Assembly (NCBI GenBank): GCA_905221605.1
Contig: CAJNDS010002130.1
Location: 343,501 to 407,500 of the forward strand
Length of the DNA: 64,000 nt
Origin: Symbiodinium natans
Lineage: Eukaryota > Sar > Dinophyceae > Suessiales > Symbiodiniaceae
Direction: 5' to 3'
This document shows positions 49,330 to 59,605 of this stretch, piece by piece. The notes under the pieces are model-generated. The model ran no database searches and had not been told where the DNA came from. It saw only the letters and a list, made by a program, of their open reading frames with translations. A program made the position numbers and the translations under genes. Position 1 is the stretch's first letter. Each line of letters opens with the position of its first letter.

Positions 49330-49670
49330 CTCCCTAAACCCAAGCTACCCAAACCCTTAAACTCCCCAAGCCCCCAAACCCCAAACCCTAAACCCTAAAC
49401 CCTGAACCCTAGGCCTTTAAACTCCCCAAAGCCCTGAACTTTAAATGTTCTCCCGCCCCTCCCCCAATTATAATCCCCATTGAGGACTGTTCGTCTACGG
49501 GGGAAAATCCCAATCCCCAAGCCCGAAACCCCCAAACCTGACCCTACACCCTACACCCTACACCCTACACCCGACACCCTACACCCTACACCCTTTACCC
49601 TAAACCCTAAACCCCAAACCCTAAACCCCAAACCCCAAACTCCTAAATCCCCAAACTCCTAAAACCCCAA
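49330..49670. repeat. Mixed telomere-derived tract, CCCTAAA orientation
   Basis: CCCTAAA, CCCTACA, CCCCAAAC and AACTCC variants, interrupted by a half family A element at 49450-49512. Confidence 0.8.
49450..49512. mobile_element. Family A element, right half, inside a telomeric tract
   Basis: ATAATCCCCATTGAGGACTG then CTACGGGGGAAAATCCCA. Confidence 0.6.
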
Positions 49671-49673
49671 CAG

Positions 49674-49816
49674 TTTGGCAATACGCTCATGGCAGCACCC
49701 AGGCTGGGGCGAGACGACCCCAGCGCTTTCGTGGCCAGGTTTGGCCCCAACAAGGAGCGACTCCTTATTCTTGCTCTTGCCCTTATGATTCTGATTGTTC
49801 TCCTTCCTTCTTTTTG
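49674..49816 (+). CDS. Exon with membrane helix
   Basis: Acceptor AACCCCAACAG within the telomeric tract, donor GTGAGA. Reads FGNTLMAAPRLGRDDPSAFV, ARFGPNKERLLILALALMIL and IVLLPSF. A hydrophobic run of about 17 residues follows the basic NKER, typical of a transmembrane anchor. An in-frame ATG lies at 49689. Downstream 49780-49910 repeats a TTCTTCTCCTT unit. Confidence 0.6.
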
Positions 49817-50013
49817 GTGAGAGTAGTTTATGCTTATTCTTCTCCTTCTTTGCTTTCAGTGAGACTAGTAAATTCCTGTTCTTCTCCTTGTTTCTGGTGA
49901 GAACGGCATGCATGTTTTTCGTTTTTGATGAGGCTTTATGGGCGTGATTTCTTAGTACTCATAGGCCCTAAGCCCAGGTTGGCCTGGGTTTTTGTTGCAC
50001 CAGGGGTTCCCAG

Positions 50014-50083
50014 GTTAGGGTTTAGGGTTTAGGGTTTAGGGTTTAGAGTTTAGGGTTTAGGGTTTAGGGTTTAGGGTTTAGAG
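50014..50083. repeat. Interstitial telomeric tract, TTTAGGG orientation
   Basis: About nine TTTAGGG units. Confidence 0.95.
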
Positions 50084-50329
50084 AGCAGCAATGTTCAGAA
50101 AACCCGAAAAGTACTATAAGGCCATAGCGACGCCTCCACGCAGCTGACAGTAGGGGCTTTCTTTCACACCTGCCTCTTTTCGGTATTGCGTATTATGTTG
50201 GAGTTTTTTTCATTATGATGTTGGATGTTACTTCCATGAGCCCGTGACCTTCAGTCTGGAGACTCGAGAAGCAGAACAAGCTCACTATGAAGCTCCCCAA
50301 AGCCGACAATGCCTCTGGAGCCGCGAGTG

Positions 50330-50436
50330 CTTGGAGGTTCATGGTACTTACAAACCAATTACAACTGTACTTACAACTGTACTCATAACCCACTTAGGGC
50401 ACTTAAGGGGCACATAAGTACCATGAACCTCCAAGT
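50330..50436. mobile_element. Family B element, shortened copy
   Basis: CTTGGAGGTTCATGGTACTT at the left, AAGTACCATGAACCTCCAAG at the right; the second TAACTGTAC arm is deleted. Confidence 0.75.
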
Positions 50437-50517
50437 GGAGGCCGTTCTCAACATCGCCGCGGATGGGAGCTGCGATGACGCCGGGACCTCGTCCCACACC
50501 CTCTGTTTTTGTGCGGC
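50419..50517 (+). CDS. Exon starting inside a family B element
   Basis: An acceptor-like CACATAAG and an ATG lie in the right arm of the family B copy. Reads MNLQVEAVLNIAADGSCDDA then GTSSHTLCFCA. Donor GTTTAGGG opens a TTTAGGG tract. Confidence 0.5.
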
Positions 50518-50621
50518 GTTTAGGGTTGAGGGTTTGGGGTTTCAAGGTCCAGAGTTTGGGGTTCCTGAAGCCCTAAACCCTAAACCCTATGCCCGAAACC
50601 CTCAGCCCTAAACCCTCAACG

Positions 50622-50705
50622 GTGGGTCAGGATCCCCAAGCCCGCAAACAAGCTGCTGCACCACAACGGGTAGCCAAAAATGGAACCCCAATCTCGAAAG
50701 CCTAA
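50622..50705 (+). CDS. Terminal exon-like segment
   Basis: Reads VGQDPQARKQAAAPQRVAKN then GTPISKA and TAA. Preceded by CCCTAAA units at 50570-50620. Acceptor unclear. Confidence 0.5.
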   Translation: MGQDPQARKQAAAPQRVAKNGTPISKA

Positions 50706-51001
50706 ACGCAACTACACTGCTCTGACTCGAGATTTTGGTGCGTGTGTGATGCTACAGAGTGCTGGGATCGGGACTTGAGGTCAATCCGAGCTTTTCCCAA
50801 GATACGCCGGAGCAATGTGGTTTGGGGATGTCCCAAGGAACGCGCTTTCTTTGCGCTGCTCTCCCCGCTGTGCCTGCTCTTCTTCCTTCAGTTCCTCTTC
50901 GCAACGCAGCCAGGGTCCCAGGAAATTCATGGCCCATCCTGCACAATGAACTGCAGTTGCATGTACATATACATATATAGATGGAGTTTATCATATGTAT
51001 A

Positions 51002-51146
51002 ATGCCTTGCGTACTGCAAAATGCTGCCGTTTGTGTGACTGCGAGGAAATTGTTGGCAGACTTCGAAGACGACCCTCGCTACTTGCTGAACATTCCCAAG
51101 GATCGTCATTCGGGATTGTCTGGGCGGTGGACAATAGGCTCTGCAG
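51002..51146 (+). CDS. Exon-like segment
   Basis: Reads CVTARKLLADFEDDPRYLLN then IPKDRHSGLSGRWTIGSA; ends GCAG with donor GTGTTC. The 5' border is uncertain. Confidence 0.5.
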
Positions 51147-51581
51147 GTGTTCAACCTGGCATGACTGTTCCAGGCGTGTCCCGAAAGGTGATGATACAGT
51201 CAGAAGCAGCCACCGAGCTCCAGTGTCCTACAAAAACCTACAAAACCCAAGAACCTAAGCCCTGCTCAATACCGTTTCATCTCCTGGTGTTCTTGGAGCC
51301 CACACTGACAGGAGGGTCCTACGGGGGCCTTCCTTTCGAGGACCTCTTGGGGCTGCGGGGGTTCTCTCTGTCGAAGTTGGGCTTTGTCACCGGTTGCCGT
51401 TGGTGACAGGAGCATGGCATCGGGCGCCGACATTGCAGAGCAGCCGCCTGAAAAGTGCACAAGTGCAGGGGGTCATTTCCCTCCTCAGGTTCGTGGGTTT
51501 CTTGCCGCGGCCAGACACGAGCTCTCTTCAGCGCCGAAGACCTTTGCAGCATGAGGGAGAGGGTTTTTTGGGAGTTGCTAG

Positions 51582-51702
51582 GCATCATTCGAGCGACAAA
51601 CTCGAGAAGCATCTAGAACGCCTTCGGTGTAGTTGCCGAGGCAATTTGCGCAGACTGGACTGCCTGCTGGAGGCGCAAGCGGCTAGCATCGGCAAGCCTC
51701 CG
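51582..51702 (+). CDS. Internal exon
   Basis: Acceptor GGGAGTTGCTAG and donor GTACAT. Reads HHSSDKLEKHLERLRCSCRG then NLRRLDCLLEAQAASIGKPP. Confidence 0.55.
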
Positions 51703-52642
51703 GTACATCCCTTCCCCCCACCCTAAATGGCCCCATGCCTTCAAGCCAGACTCGACGTGTGAAGGAGTCCGCATCAGGTCAGGGTAAATTTGCACATTCC
51801 CTGCACCTTAGGGGTCTCCTGGGGTTTGGGCTGCTTTTTTTTGGGGTTGATCAGGGCCGCCGGCCACGGTTGCCACGCCGTTGATGGCATCTTGGCCCAT
51901 TTCGACGGGGTTGCATCTTCCTGGTGGGCGGGGTGTGATCTTTTTTGAGGGTTGCTAGGGCTTGGGCATGTAGCACGTGGTGACGTGGTGCTTGTGGGCT
52001 TAGGCTTCGCCCCATGGCTATCGTCATTACGGGGTGTCAGGGGGTGGGAGCGGTCGCCTTATCATCTACAACGCTTCGTCGTGCCTTGCTTCCCATGTCT
52101 TATGGCTTAGGATGCCCTGGAAACTCAACCAAGCCAACACAAGTGCCGAAGGTCTACGCCCTGCACCCTAAACCACAGAGTTCACTAAGGCAGCGCCCCA
52201 CGGCGGCATGAGGCTATGGGCCGGGCTGGGCATTGCTAAGGTCAGGACTACTGGAAGGCTGTCGTAGAAGCTGAAACCCCATATCCTGAACTTAACCCTC
52301 AACCCACCAACCCTCAACCCAACACGAAGGGTAGAGGTGCTCTGTTCAAAGCTGTGGGTTCACGGCGCTCTAGCGCACTAGTAAGGGTTAAAGGTTTCAG
52401 GTCTAAGGTAGGCAGTTTCCTTATTGTGGTAATTTGTTCGAATCCTGAAAAAGAGCCCAAGAGTGGGGTCCTGTTTATGTACGTGCTGATATGCTGTGTA
52501 ACGATTCCGCTGATGCAGGTATACAGCTTGCGTCATGGTGATTACTCTGACCGTAGTAGCCCTAAGCCCTAAAGTCTGCCGTTGACTGTTGGCGTTCTGC
52601 AGCGCGATCAAGCCCAGTCAGAGAAGAAGAATCCAGGACGTC

Positions 52643-52805
52643 TCCGAACCCTAAACCCTAAACCCTAAATCCTTGCACCCTAAACGCTCAGCCCTCAGCC
52701 CTCAGCCATCAACCCTCAACAGTCAACCCCAAAACCCAAAACCCAAAACCCAAAACCCAAGACCCTAAACCCTAAACCCTAAACCCTAAACCCTAAACCC
52801 TCAAC
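52643..52805. repeat. Telomere-derived tract, CCCTAAA orientation
   Basis: CCCTAAA, CCCTCAG and CCCAAAA units left of exon 52821. Confidence 0.9.
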
Positions 52806-52820
52806 CCAAGAAGCCCCAAG

Positions 52821-52900
52821 CCCAACCGCCCTTTGCCAGGCCGGCCCTGGCATTGGAGAACCTTGCCGCGCCTGGGGTGCTCCGACTCGACTTACTTGGG
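52821..52900 (+). CDS. Exon framed by telomeric repeats
   Basis: Acceptor AAGCCCCAAG and donor GTTTAT. One frame reads QPPFARPALALENLAAPGVL then RLDLLG; another is also open. Confidence 0.45.
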
Positions 52901-53040
52901 GTTTATAGGGTTTATTACTTGGGTTTTTTTGGGGTTTGGGGGGGTTTTTTTTGGGGTTTTTTTGGGGATTACTTGGGTTTTGGGGGGATTTGGGGATTGT
53001 GTGGGGGCTCAGAGTTTGGCGGTTGGGTTTTTCGGGTTTC
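52901..53040. repeat. TTTGGGG/TTTAGGG-derived tract
   Basis: Starts GTTTATAGGGTTTAT then long G and T runs. Confidence 0.7.
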
Positions 53041-53276
53041 ATCTTGACTACGCAGCATTCTTTCCTTCATTCGTTTCGTGCCAAACTTTTAGGTGTTGCA
53101 TGAGAGCTTTTTGTACCCCTCTTAATGGAGGGTTAGGGCGAACGTTTTTTCGTTCAGGGTTTTGGGCTTCGGGAGTTTATTTTTCCCTCCTCTTCCCTCT
53201 GTTTCTTCACTTGGGGATCTCGGGTCTGCGCAGTAGGGATTCAGGATTCGCAGGGACTACGGATTAGAGTTTTAAA

Positions 53277-53400
53277 GTTAGGGTTTAGGGTTTGGTTTAG
53301 GGTTTAGGGTTTAGGGTTTAGGGTTTAGGGTTTAGGGTTTAGGGTTTAGGGTGTAGGGTGTAGGGTGTTGGGTGTAGGGTTTAGGGTTTAGGGTTTGGTG
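53277..53400. repeat. Interstitial telomeric tract, TTTAGGG orientation
   Basis: About 17 TTTAGGG/GTGTAGGG units. Confidence 0.95.
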
Positions 53401-53509
53401 CTTAGGGTGTAGGATGCAGGATTCCCAAAAACGTCGCCTCGAGTTTCTCCCCGCGCTTCCCAGCATGGCAGGTCTGAGATGTCTGCGGCATGGGAGGGGC
53501 CCTGAGCAG

Positions 53510-53587
53510 CCAAGCCGGTGACCGAAAAAGCGGAATCCCTGTCACTTGCGATCCCAAGAAGTCCAAGAGCCGGGCCCCCGCTCGAAG
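53510..53587 (+). CDS. Exon-like segment, basic
   Basis: Acceptor GGCCCTGAGCAG. Reads AGDRKSGIPVTCDPKKSKSR then APARR. CCCTAAA-type tract follows. Confidence 0.5.
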
Positions 53588-53664
53588 ACCCTCAACCCTG
53601 AACCCTGAACCCTAAACCCTAAACCCTAAACCCCAAACCCTAAACCCTAAACCTTAAACCCCAG

Positions 53665-53721
53665 CAACCTCCAGCTACGAAGGGAAGCGTGGAGTGAAGC
53701 AAAAGCGTGCGCGCGAAGCAG
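53665..53721 (+). CDS. Exon with telomeric acceptor
   Basis: Acceptor CCTTAAACCCCAG and donor GTTGAC. Reads NLQLRREAWSEAKACARS. It may follow exon 53510-53587 across a CCCTAAA tract of about 80 bp. Confidence 0.5.
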
Positions 53722-53773
53722 GTTGACCTGCACGGCGAAGTGTCGTGCTGTCGGTGCCATTGAAGCTTAGCAG

Positions 53774-53880
53774 TTTGGGGGTTTACGAAGACAAGGGACC
53801 TCACATCTAGTCCCCCAAAAAGTAGGATTTCCCTTTTTGTGAGGACCTCAGTAAGGCGCCCCGAATATCGGAACCCCCCG
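53774..53880. mobile_element. Family C element, near-complete copy
   Basis: Left GGGGGTTTACGAAGACAAGG, right GAATATCGGAACCCCCC; core CAAAAAGTAGGATTTCCC. Confidence 0.6.
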
Positions 53881-54403
53881 TTTCTGTCCTGCCCGCATGG
53901 TTTCATGATGTGTGTCGTGGCGAAAGCACATTCATCCCTTGGTCACCCTGCAGGCATTACAGTTCCAAGTTCTTGGGTGATGGAACAGAGGGCTGGCAAG
54001 AGAGCAGGGGTACACTTGTAGGATCCAAGTCTCATGTGGGTGAAGCTGACTAGGGGCCTAGCGTCCCTATCCGCAGCAGGCAGCCAACAGTTCTTCTGAA
54101 GACGTTATGCATGTCGCTTCCATGGCATGTAGAAAGCACTTCGCATCATTAATGCCTCTAGATGAGAAGCTAGTTTCAAGTGAGTAGTTCCATCATTTAG
54201 GCATCAAACCTGGCGCAATCCGCCCAGTTTGACAGGCAGTCTGCGCCCTGGATGCGTAGCTGATAGTTGGGGAGTTGAAGGTTGTTTTTGAAGTAGGAAG
54301 CCCCTTGTAGGTTTTTTGGAATGGCACCTCAAGAAAGAAAAGGCAGCCTGGTTTAAAACCACCCTGAGCTTAAACCCTAAATCCCTAAACCCTAAACCCT
54401 AAA

Positions 54404-54454
54404 CGATCCGGGGCCACACCCGGCGCCCTCTCAAGAGCGCTGCACAAGAAGTAG
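54404..54454 (+). CDS. Terminal exon-like segment after telomeric tract
   Basis: Reads RSGATPGALSRALHKK and TAG, immediately right of CCCTAAA units. Confidence 0.4.
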   Translation, partial: RSGATPGALSRALHKK

Positions 54455-54719
54455 AGAGCACACTGCTGTAGTGGAGTGCGCGACGCTCTTATTCTCAAAG
54501 GGTGAAATTTGCAGCGCGCGCGCGACCACAAGCCCACACGGCTGCGAGGTTAAGATTCGGCTTCCTAGCTTCGCCGCGAACCCATCGGCATGTCGGTTCT
54601 TTGTGGCATAATCCCCTCCCCTGATCTTAAACCCTCCCTAACCCCTTGTAGTATATGGGGGTATTTAGTATTAGGGGATAGGGGGGGGGGTTCACTATTG
54701 GGGGGACGGGATTACTCTT

Positions 54720-54828
54720 GTAAACCCTAAACCCTAAACCCTAAACCCCCAACCCGAAACCCAAACCCGAAACCCTAAACCCTGAACCCTAAACCCTAGA
54801 CCCGAAACCCGAAACCCTAAACCCTAAA
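54720..54828. repeat. Interstitial telomeric tract, CCCTAAA orientation
   Basis: CCCTAAA and CCCGAAA units left of the RRM-like gene start. Confidence 0.9.
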
Positions 54829-54874
54829 TACTCTTGACGACCAGAGCTGAAGTGCCCAGGTTGCCTCGGTGCAG

Positions 54875-55161
54875 CCATGTCCTCTGCCGCCATTGAGATC
54901 CACGGTCCGCCAGCACAGACGATGCAGAGTGTTGAAGGTTTAGCGTTTCGCCATGCTTCGCCCTTAGACCCTCGCCCTGCACCCCAAACCCTAAACCCCC
55001 AAACCCCCGAACCCTAAACCCTAAACCCCAAACCCTGTAAACCCCTATAGACCCAAAGCCCCAAACCCTTTAAACCCTAAACCTAAACCCGAAACCCCCC
55101 AAAAGAGGCATCTCGGAGCAGTCCAGCCGCCTGAGCCTCAAGAAAGCCATGGAGCAGTTCG
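54875..55161 (+). CDS. RRM-like protein start, two exons across a telomeric intron
   Basis: Exon 54875-54937 holds ATG at 54877, MSSAAIEIHGPPAQTMQSVE, donor GTTTAGCG. Exon 55108-55161 ISEQSSRLSLKKAMEQF, acceptor AAAAGAG, donor GTGAGG. The junction codon GGC keeps phase, giving VEGI...LKKAMEQFG, the beta1-alpha1 pattern of an RNA-recognition motif. The RNP2/RNP1 core is not confirmed, so the family call is tentative. The 170-bp intron starts GTTTAG and ends in CCCTAAA-type repeats. Confidence 0.55.
54938..55107. repeat. Intron ending in CCCTAAA-type repeats
   Basis: Donor GTTTAGCG; from 54962 mostly CCCTAAA/CCCCAAA/CCCGAAA units to the acceptor. Confidence 0.75.
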
Positions 55162-55429
55162 GTGAGGCATTTGGGGGGGTGGGGGGTGCGGGGGAAGGAC
55201 CACAAACTCCCCAAACCTCCTCCGAAACCTCCCCAAACCCCCTCAAACCCCCAAAACCCCTGAACCCCAAACCCCGAAGCCTTTGCCACGCCAGTTCTGG
55301 CTCTTAGGTTGACCCCGTCCCAACCTCCCATTTCACCCAAAACGGACCTTGCAGGTACGTTTGTGCATAGTCCATTGCAGGGTTTTGAAAATTAGGGGCG
55401 TGGCCACATGGAGCTACAACAGTATATCA

Positions 55430-55570
55430 GTATCACGGTATGACAGTATAAGAGTATAACAGTCTAACAGTATAACACATAACATGCACATCTGTATATA
55501 CACACATACGTGTACACATATACAACATAGGCAACGAATACGATAGCATTACAGTAGTATACCACATCGT
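55430..55570. repeat. AACAGTATA-type decamer repeat
   Basis: ACAGTATAAGAGTATAACAG units, then ATACACATA sequence. Confidence 0.8.
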
Positions 55571-55873
55571 CAGCATGCGTCAACTAGGCCCATGACCTTC
55601 CATGACCCAAAAGAACGTGCAGGTGGTCGGCTGCCACATGGGAGCACGAGGCGCGCGACAAGGGAACTCGCCACCGTTGCCCATGTCAGCAGCAACAGCT
55701 TTAGTTTTCCAGCTCGTTGGAAGGTGTGGATCATCCCATCGTGCGGTATAAGTCGCAGGAGCCGTGCACTTGATGATGGGCCTGTGGGTTTGCAAGGCGT
55801 CAGTTGTGCTTTGCGAAGGCAGCCCTAAACCCTAAACCCTAAATCCCAAATAGCACATTTCCCCGGATTCCAG

Positions 55874-55963
55874 GAGCTCGCCCAAACGGCGCTGGATGCG
55901 CTGAAGGCTGGGCAGGCCCGCGGAGCTTTTGGGAAGGACCGGGCCATGCAGGATCCCAAGTAG
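55874..55963 (+). CDS. Terminal exon
   Basis: Acceptor CCCGGATTCCAG. Reads ELAQTALDALKAGQARGAFG then KDRAMQDPK and TAG. CCCTAAA units at 55825-55848 precede it. Product unrecognised. Confidence 0.55.
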   Translation, partial: ELAQTALDALKAGQARGAFGKDRAMQDPK

Positions 55964-56034
55964 TCTCCCATATTATCCCCTCCCCGCATAGCACTCGAAT
56001 AGAGTAATCTAGATAGAACATGTAGTATGTAATA

Positions 56035-56375
56035 TCATACTAGATAATGTATAATATGTTCGTATATATGCATATACATATATATATATATATCTCTGTA
56101 TATATATACATATATATATATATATCTATATACATATATATATATATATGTTTGGTATGATATATGATATATGACATATGACATATGATACATGATATAT
56201 GACATATGACATATGATACATGATATATGATATATGATATATGATATATGATATATAATATATGATATATGCTATATGGTATATGATATATGATATATGA
56301 TATATGATATATGATATATGATATATGATATATGATATCTATATATATATATATATATATATAGATATGATATAT
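56035..56375. repeat. ATATGATAT/ATGACAT AT microsatellite
   Basis: About 340 bp of ATATGATAT, CATATGACAT and TATATA units. Confidence 0.97.
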
Positions 56376-56960
56376 AGTGCATTACATACAACACACAATG
56401 TATAATCGTCGTATGGCGGGGTATACTGCCCCTACATTACCTTCAGCGGTGGTTGAATTCTCCATGCAACTTGGGTGTTTGAATCAGACAATCTTCGGAA
56501 GGGTCTCCGCACATGTTATGTGTACAAGATTACGCGAAGGTGATCCAAGCACATTCAGCACCACGTGTTCAAGATGGGTATGATGGGGTGAGGATGGGGC
56601 TTCAAAGGGCAACCAGATTGCGGATTCTGAGAAAGAAAGAGGAGCGAGAGGACAAAGGAGTAGAAAGACATTGTGGGGAGAGACCGTGGCTCCGAAGCCC
56701 GAACAAAGCCCTAGACGCCCAAGGAGGAACCCAAGAACCCTTGATTCGCGAACCCCGTGTGCTTCACTGCCAGAGACACAGGCAAACAACGCCTCTGACT
56801 CTCAAGCAGCCGGAACTTTTGCCGAGTTTCGGAATCTCTGGCAGTTGTCCATGAGCTTCCTCGTTTTCAATACGGTTTCGCAGGGTGTCGTAGGGTTTAA
56901 CAGGGTTTAGGGTTCAGCAAGGGAACGTGCCCTATATGAGGTACCCCAAAATCCTTAGCT

Positions 56961-57060
56961 TGGGATGTTCACCCCTTATACGAACAGGCCCTAGTAGGGA
57001 TTCTCGCGCCCCCCAAGATAGTCCCTACTAAGGGCTCTTCGTATAGCGGGGAACACCCCA
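56961..57060. mobile_element. Family A element, complete 100-bp copy
   Basis: TGGGATGTTCACCCCTTATA left, CGGGGAACACCCCA right; core CTAGTAGGGATTC with its inverse. Confidence 0.8.
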
Positions 57061-57061
57061 A

Positions 57062-57243
57062 CCCTGAACCCTAAACCCCAAAGGAACCCCCCTAAACCTA
57101 GACCCCAAACCCTAAACCCGAAACCCTCAACCCTAAACCCTAAACCCTAAACCCTAAACCCTAAACCCTAAACCCTGAACCTAAACCCTAAACCCTAAAC
57201 CCTAAACCCTAAACCCTAAACCCTAAACCCTAAACCCGAAACC
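57062..57243. repeat. Interstitial telomeric tract, CCCTAAA orientation
   Basis: About 23 CCCTAAA units with few variants. Confidence 0.95.
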
Positions 57244-57331
57244 CATGGCCGCAGTGAGGTTTGGCTGGACGGCATGATCCTCAAGGGCGAGCCAGGGCCC
57301 CCATTCTTCAGTGGAAGCGCACGAGAGTCGG
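57244..57331 (+). CDS. Exon after telomeric tract
   Basis: Reads GRSEVWLDGMILKGEPGPPF then FSGSARES, donor GTCAAT. Acceptor within CATGGCCGCAG or at the tract end. Confidence 0.5.
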
Positions 57332-57376
57332 TCAATTCTTCCCACTCAATGGGGATTGTAGTCTTATGCATGAATG

Positions 57377-57550
57377 TATATATATATATATGTATATGTA
57401 TATGTATATGTATATATGTATATATATATATATGCATATATACATGTTTTTCTCATTTGTTTCTAATGCTTAAGTTCTATATATATATATCATAATCTAT
57501 TGTAATATATATATATATATATATATAGCGTGTATATACATACATATAGA
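57377..57550. repeat. TA/TATG microsatellites
   Basis: TATATATGTATATG units and GATAGATAGACAGATAGAG tail. Confidence 0.95.
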
Positions 57551-57616
57551 TAGACAGATAGAGAGATAGAGTCTGTTGGATTGAATCCGCTCCTCCCCCA
57601 AAAAAACCCAACTCCC

Positions 57617-57730
57617 TTAAGAACCCTACAACAACCCTAAACCCTAAACCCTAAACCCTAAACCCTAAACCCTAAACCCTAAACCCTAAACCCTAAACCC
57701 TAAACCCTAAACCCTAAACCCTAAACCCCC
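57617..57730. repeat. Interstitial telomeric tract, CCCTAAA orientation
   Basis: About 14 perfect units. Confidence 0.97.
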
Positions 57731-57740
57731 TAAAAACGAG

Positions 57741-57810
57741 GTGGAAGGGCTCCTCGCGCTCCGCGCCCCCCCCGGCGGCGCCCCCTGCGGCCGGTCGCAG
57801 CGAGGCTGGG
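57741..57810 (+). CDS. Exon framed by telomeric repeats
   Basis: Acceptor CCCTAAAAACGAG and donor GTATGA. Reads VEGLLALRAPPGGAPCGRSQ then RGW. Confidence 0.55.
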
Positions 57811-57821
57811 GTATGATGCGG

Positions 57822-57880
57822 GGGTTTAGGGTTTAGGGTTTAAGCGGTTAAGGGTTTAGGGTTTAGGGTTTAGGGGGCCC
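57822..57880. repeat. Interstitial telomeric tract, TTTAGGG orientation
   Basis: TTTAGGG units with GGTTAAGGG variant. Confidence 0.9.
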
Positions 57881-57957
57881 CTAAAATAGACCTCAAGTAG
57901 TAGGATCCCCTTATGGTAAGGACCCCAAGAAGGTACCCCGAATATCGTAAACACCCG
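57880..57957. mobile_element. Family C element (degenerate)
   Basis: TAGTAGGATCCCCTTATGGT and terminal CCGAATATCGTAAACACC. Confidence 0.5.
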
Positions 57958-58339
57958 CATTTCCGGATATTTCCGGTAGAGACTTGGAGAGGTCGGGCTT
58001 TTGGGGCTTGGGGTTGAGAGGGTTATAGGGCTTGGGGTTTCGGGCTTGGGCTGCTTTGAAGGGTTTCAAGGTGCTTTGTATCAGGAGACGCGCGTATTGG
58101 GACCATCACCTGCGCGTATAGGGACCATCAAATAGAGAGCTGCCCGGCTGCTGCTTTGTGTCCCGACTGTCCTCCTCGACTTTCAAGGCTTGACGGGATA
58201 CACTCCTTCTTTACAAACGACCCAAACACCCATTCCAATGATATAAACTCCTTTTTCCCCACCCTCGGTGTGGGGTTGTTAGATTTTAAACTCAACTCTT
58301 CTCCTTGCCCGGAACTCTTCTCCTCGCCCGAAACTCTTC

Positions 58340-58680
58340 TCCTCGCCCGGTCTACTCCTCATTCATCGGAGTGCCCAACCCCAAAGTATCCTTGGAGTGC
58401 CCACCCAGACTCTCCCTGGAGCGCCCAACCCCAGAGTGTCCCCAGAGTGCCAGCCCAGAGTCTCCTGGAATGTTCCCGGATTCCCAGCCCCAGAGTCTCC
58501 CGGAGTGCCCAACCCCACAGTCTTCCTGGAGTGTCCCTGCCAGCAGAGTCTCAGAGAGTGTCCCTGGAGTGCCCAGCTCCAGTCTCCCTGCAGTGCCGAA
58601 CCTGGAGTGAACGCCAGAGTGTCCCCGGAGTGCCCAGCCCCAGAGTATCCCTGGAGTGCCCAACCCCAGAGTATCTTTAT
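58340..58680. repeat. GAGTGCCCAGCCCCAGAGT minisatellite
   Basis: Roughly 27-bp units of TGGAGTGCCCAACCCCAGAG with variation, open on both strands. A faint relative lies at 26400-26570. Confidence 0.8.
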
Positions 58681-58762
58681 CAAGAGAGGTGGGGATGTTC
58701 GAAGTAGAATCTTTTTTTTGAGGAGGAGGAAGGGTTCCTGGTTCGCATGTGGTTGGCAACCT

Positions 58763-58843
58763 GGCCCTCTCGAGGCTGCGCTGGACCTCACGAGCCGAGA
58801 CATCTTCTCCGCGCCCGGCGCCCACAGATTTTCGAGGACCTGG
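58763..58843 (+). CDS. Exon-like segment
   Basis: Reads GPLEAALDLTSRDIFSAPGA then HRFSRTW. Strong codon bias; borders approximate. Confidence 0.5.
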
Positions 58844-59457
58844 AGTGGGCCCTTACTTCCTTTTTTTAGGGTTGGGGTTCCCTTATCGTCCCCTTGAAAC
58901 CAAGGAGGGTTCCCCTGTTTAATTCCCAGGTTACTCCTAGGTCTGGTTCCGGTGGCTTCACGTCAGCTCACATCAACTTGGTACGCCATGCGGCACCCTG
59001 TTTTTCTTTACCCTCTTTTCTTTTGGGTTCCGGGTTCCCTTGTAAAGTAACAACCCCAAAAAAAGGGTGCCGTTATTGTAATATGGTCTCTGGGCTACCC
59101 ATGTCAAAGGCGCTCCAGGTTTGCACGGTGTGTGACAAAACAGGGGGCGTATGTAATTGGAGCTGGCCATTTTCTTGGTATAGTTTGCCTATTCAGGGGT
59201 TTTTAGAGCTAGGGGTTGGCTGTGACCTAAACACAAAATACCCCAACCCTTAAGCCCCAGAAACCCGAGCCCTAAACGATCGGCTCGGCTCCCAAGAACC
59301 AAAACCTGAAACATCCCAAGTGCCGAGGAACGAAGAGGAACGTCTGCCCCAAACCCCGTAAAAACCCCCCTAAACCCTAAACCCGGTTTAGGGTTTAGTG
59401 AACCCGTAAACCCTAGATCCTAAACCCTAAACCCCGAAATGTTGCCGTTGACCGCAG

Positions 59458-59531
59458 CAAGGCAGAAGAGTCGTAGCCGCGACCGAAGGAGGCCCCCCTC
59501 GCCCCCACCAAGATTGCAGAGCAGATATAGG
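59458..59531 (+). CDS. RS-rich exon
   Basis: Acceptor GCCGTTGACCGCAG and donor GTTCAGGG. Reads RQKSRSRDRRRPPSPPPRLQ then SRYR. Arg/Ser dipeptides resemble the RS domain of splicing factors, which would act in the nucleus. CCCTAAA left (59405-59440), TTTAGGG right. Confidence 0.55.
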
Positions 59532-59605
59532 GTTCAGGGTTAGGGTTTAGGGGTTAGGGTTGAGGGTTGAGGGTTGAGGGTTGAGGGTTTAGGGTTTCGG
59601 GTTCA
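59532..59605. repeat. TTTAGGG-type tract
   Basis: GTTCAGGGTTAGGG then GTTGAGGG repeats. Confidence 0.85.

Noticed and set aside
55580-55828. Overlapping ORFs on both strands (71 and 78 codons)
   Set aside because: Cannot choose a strand; no splice support.
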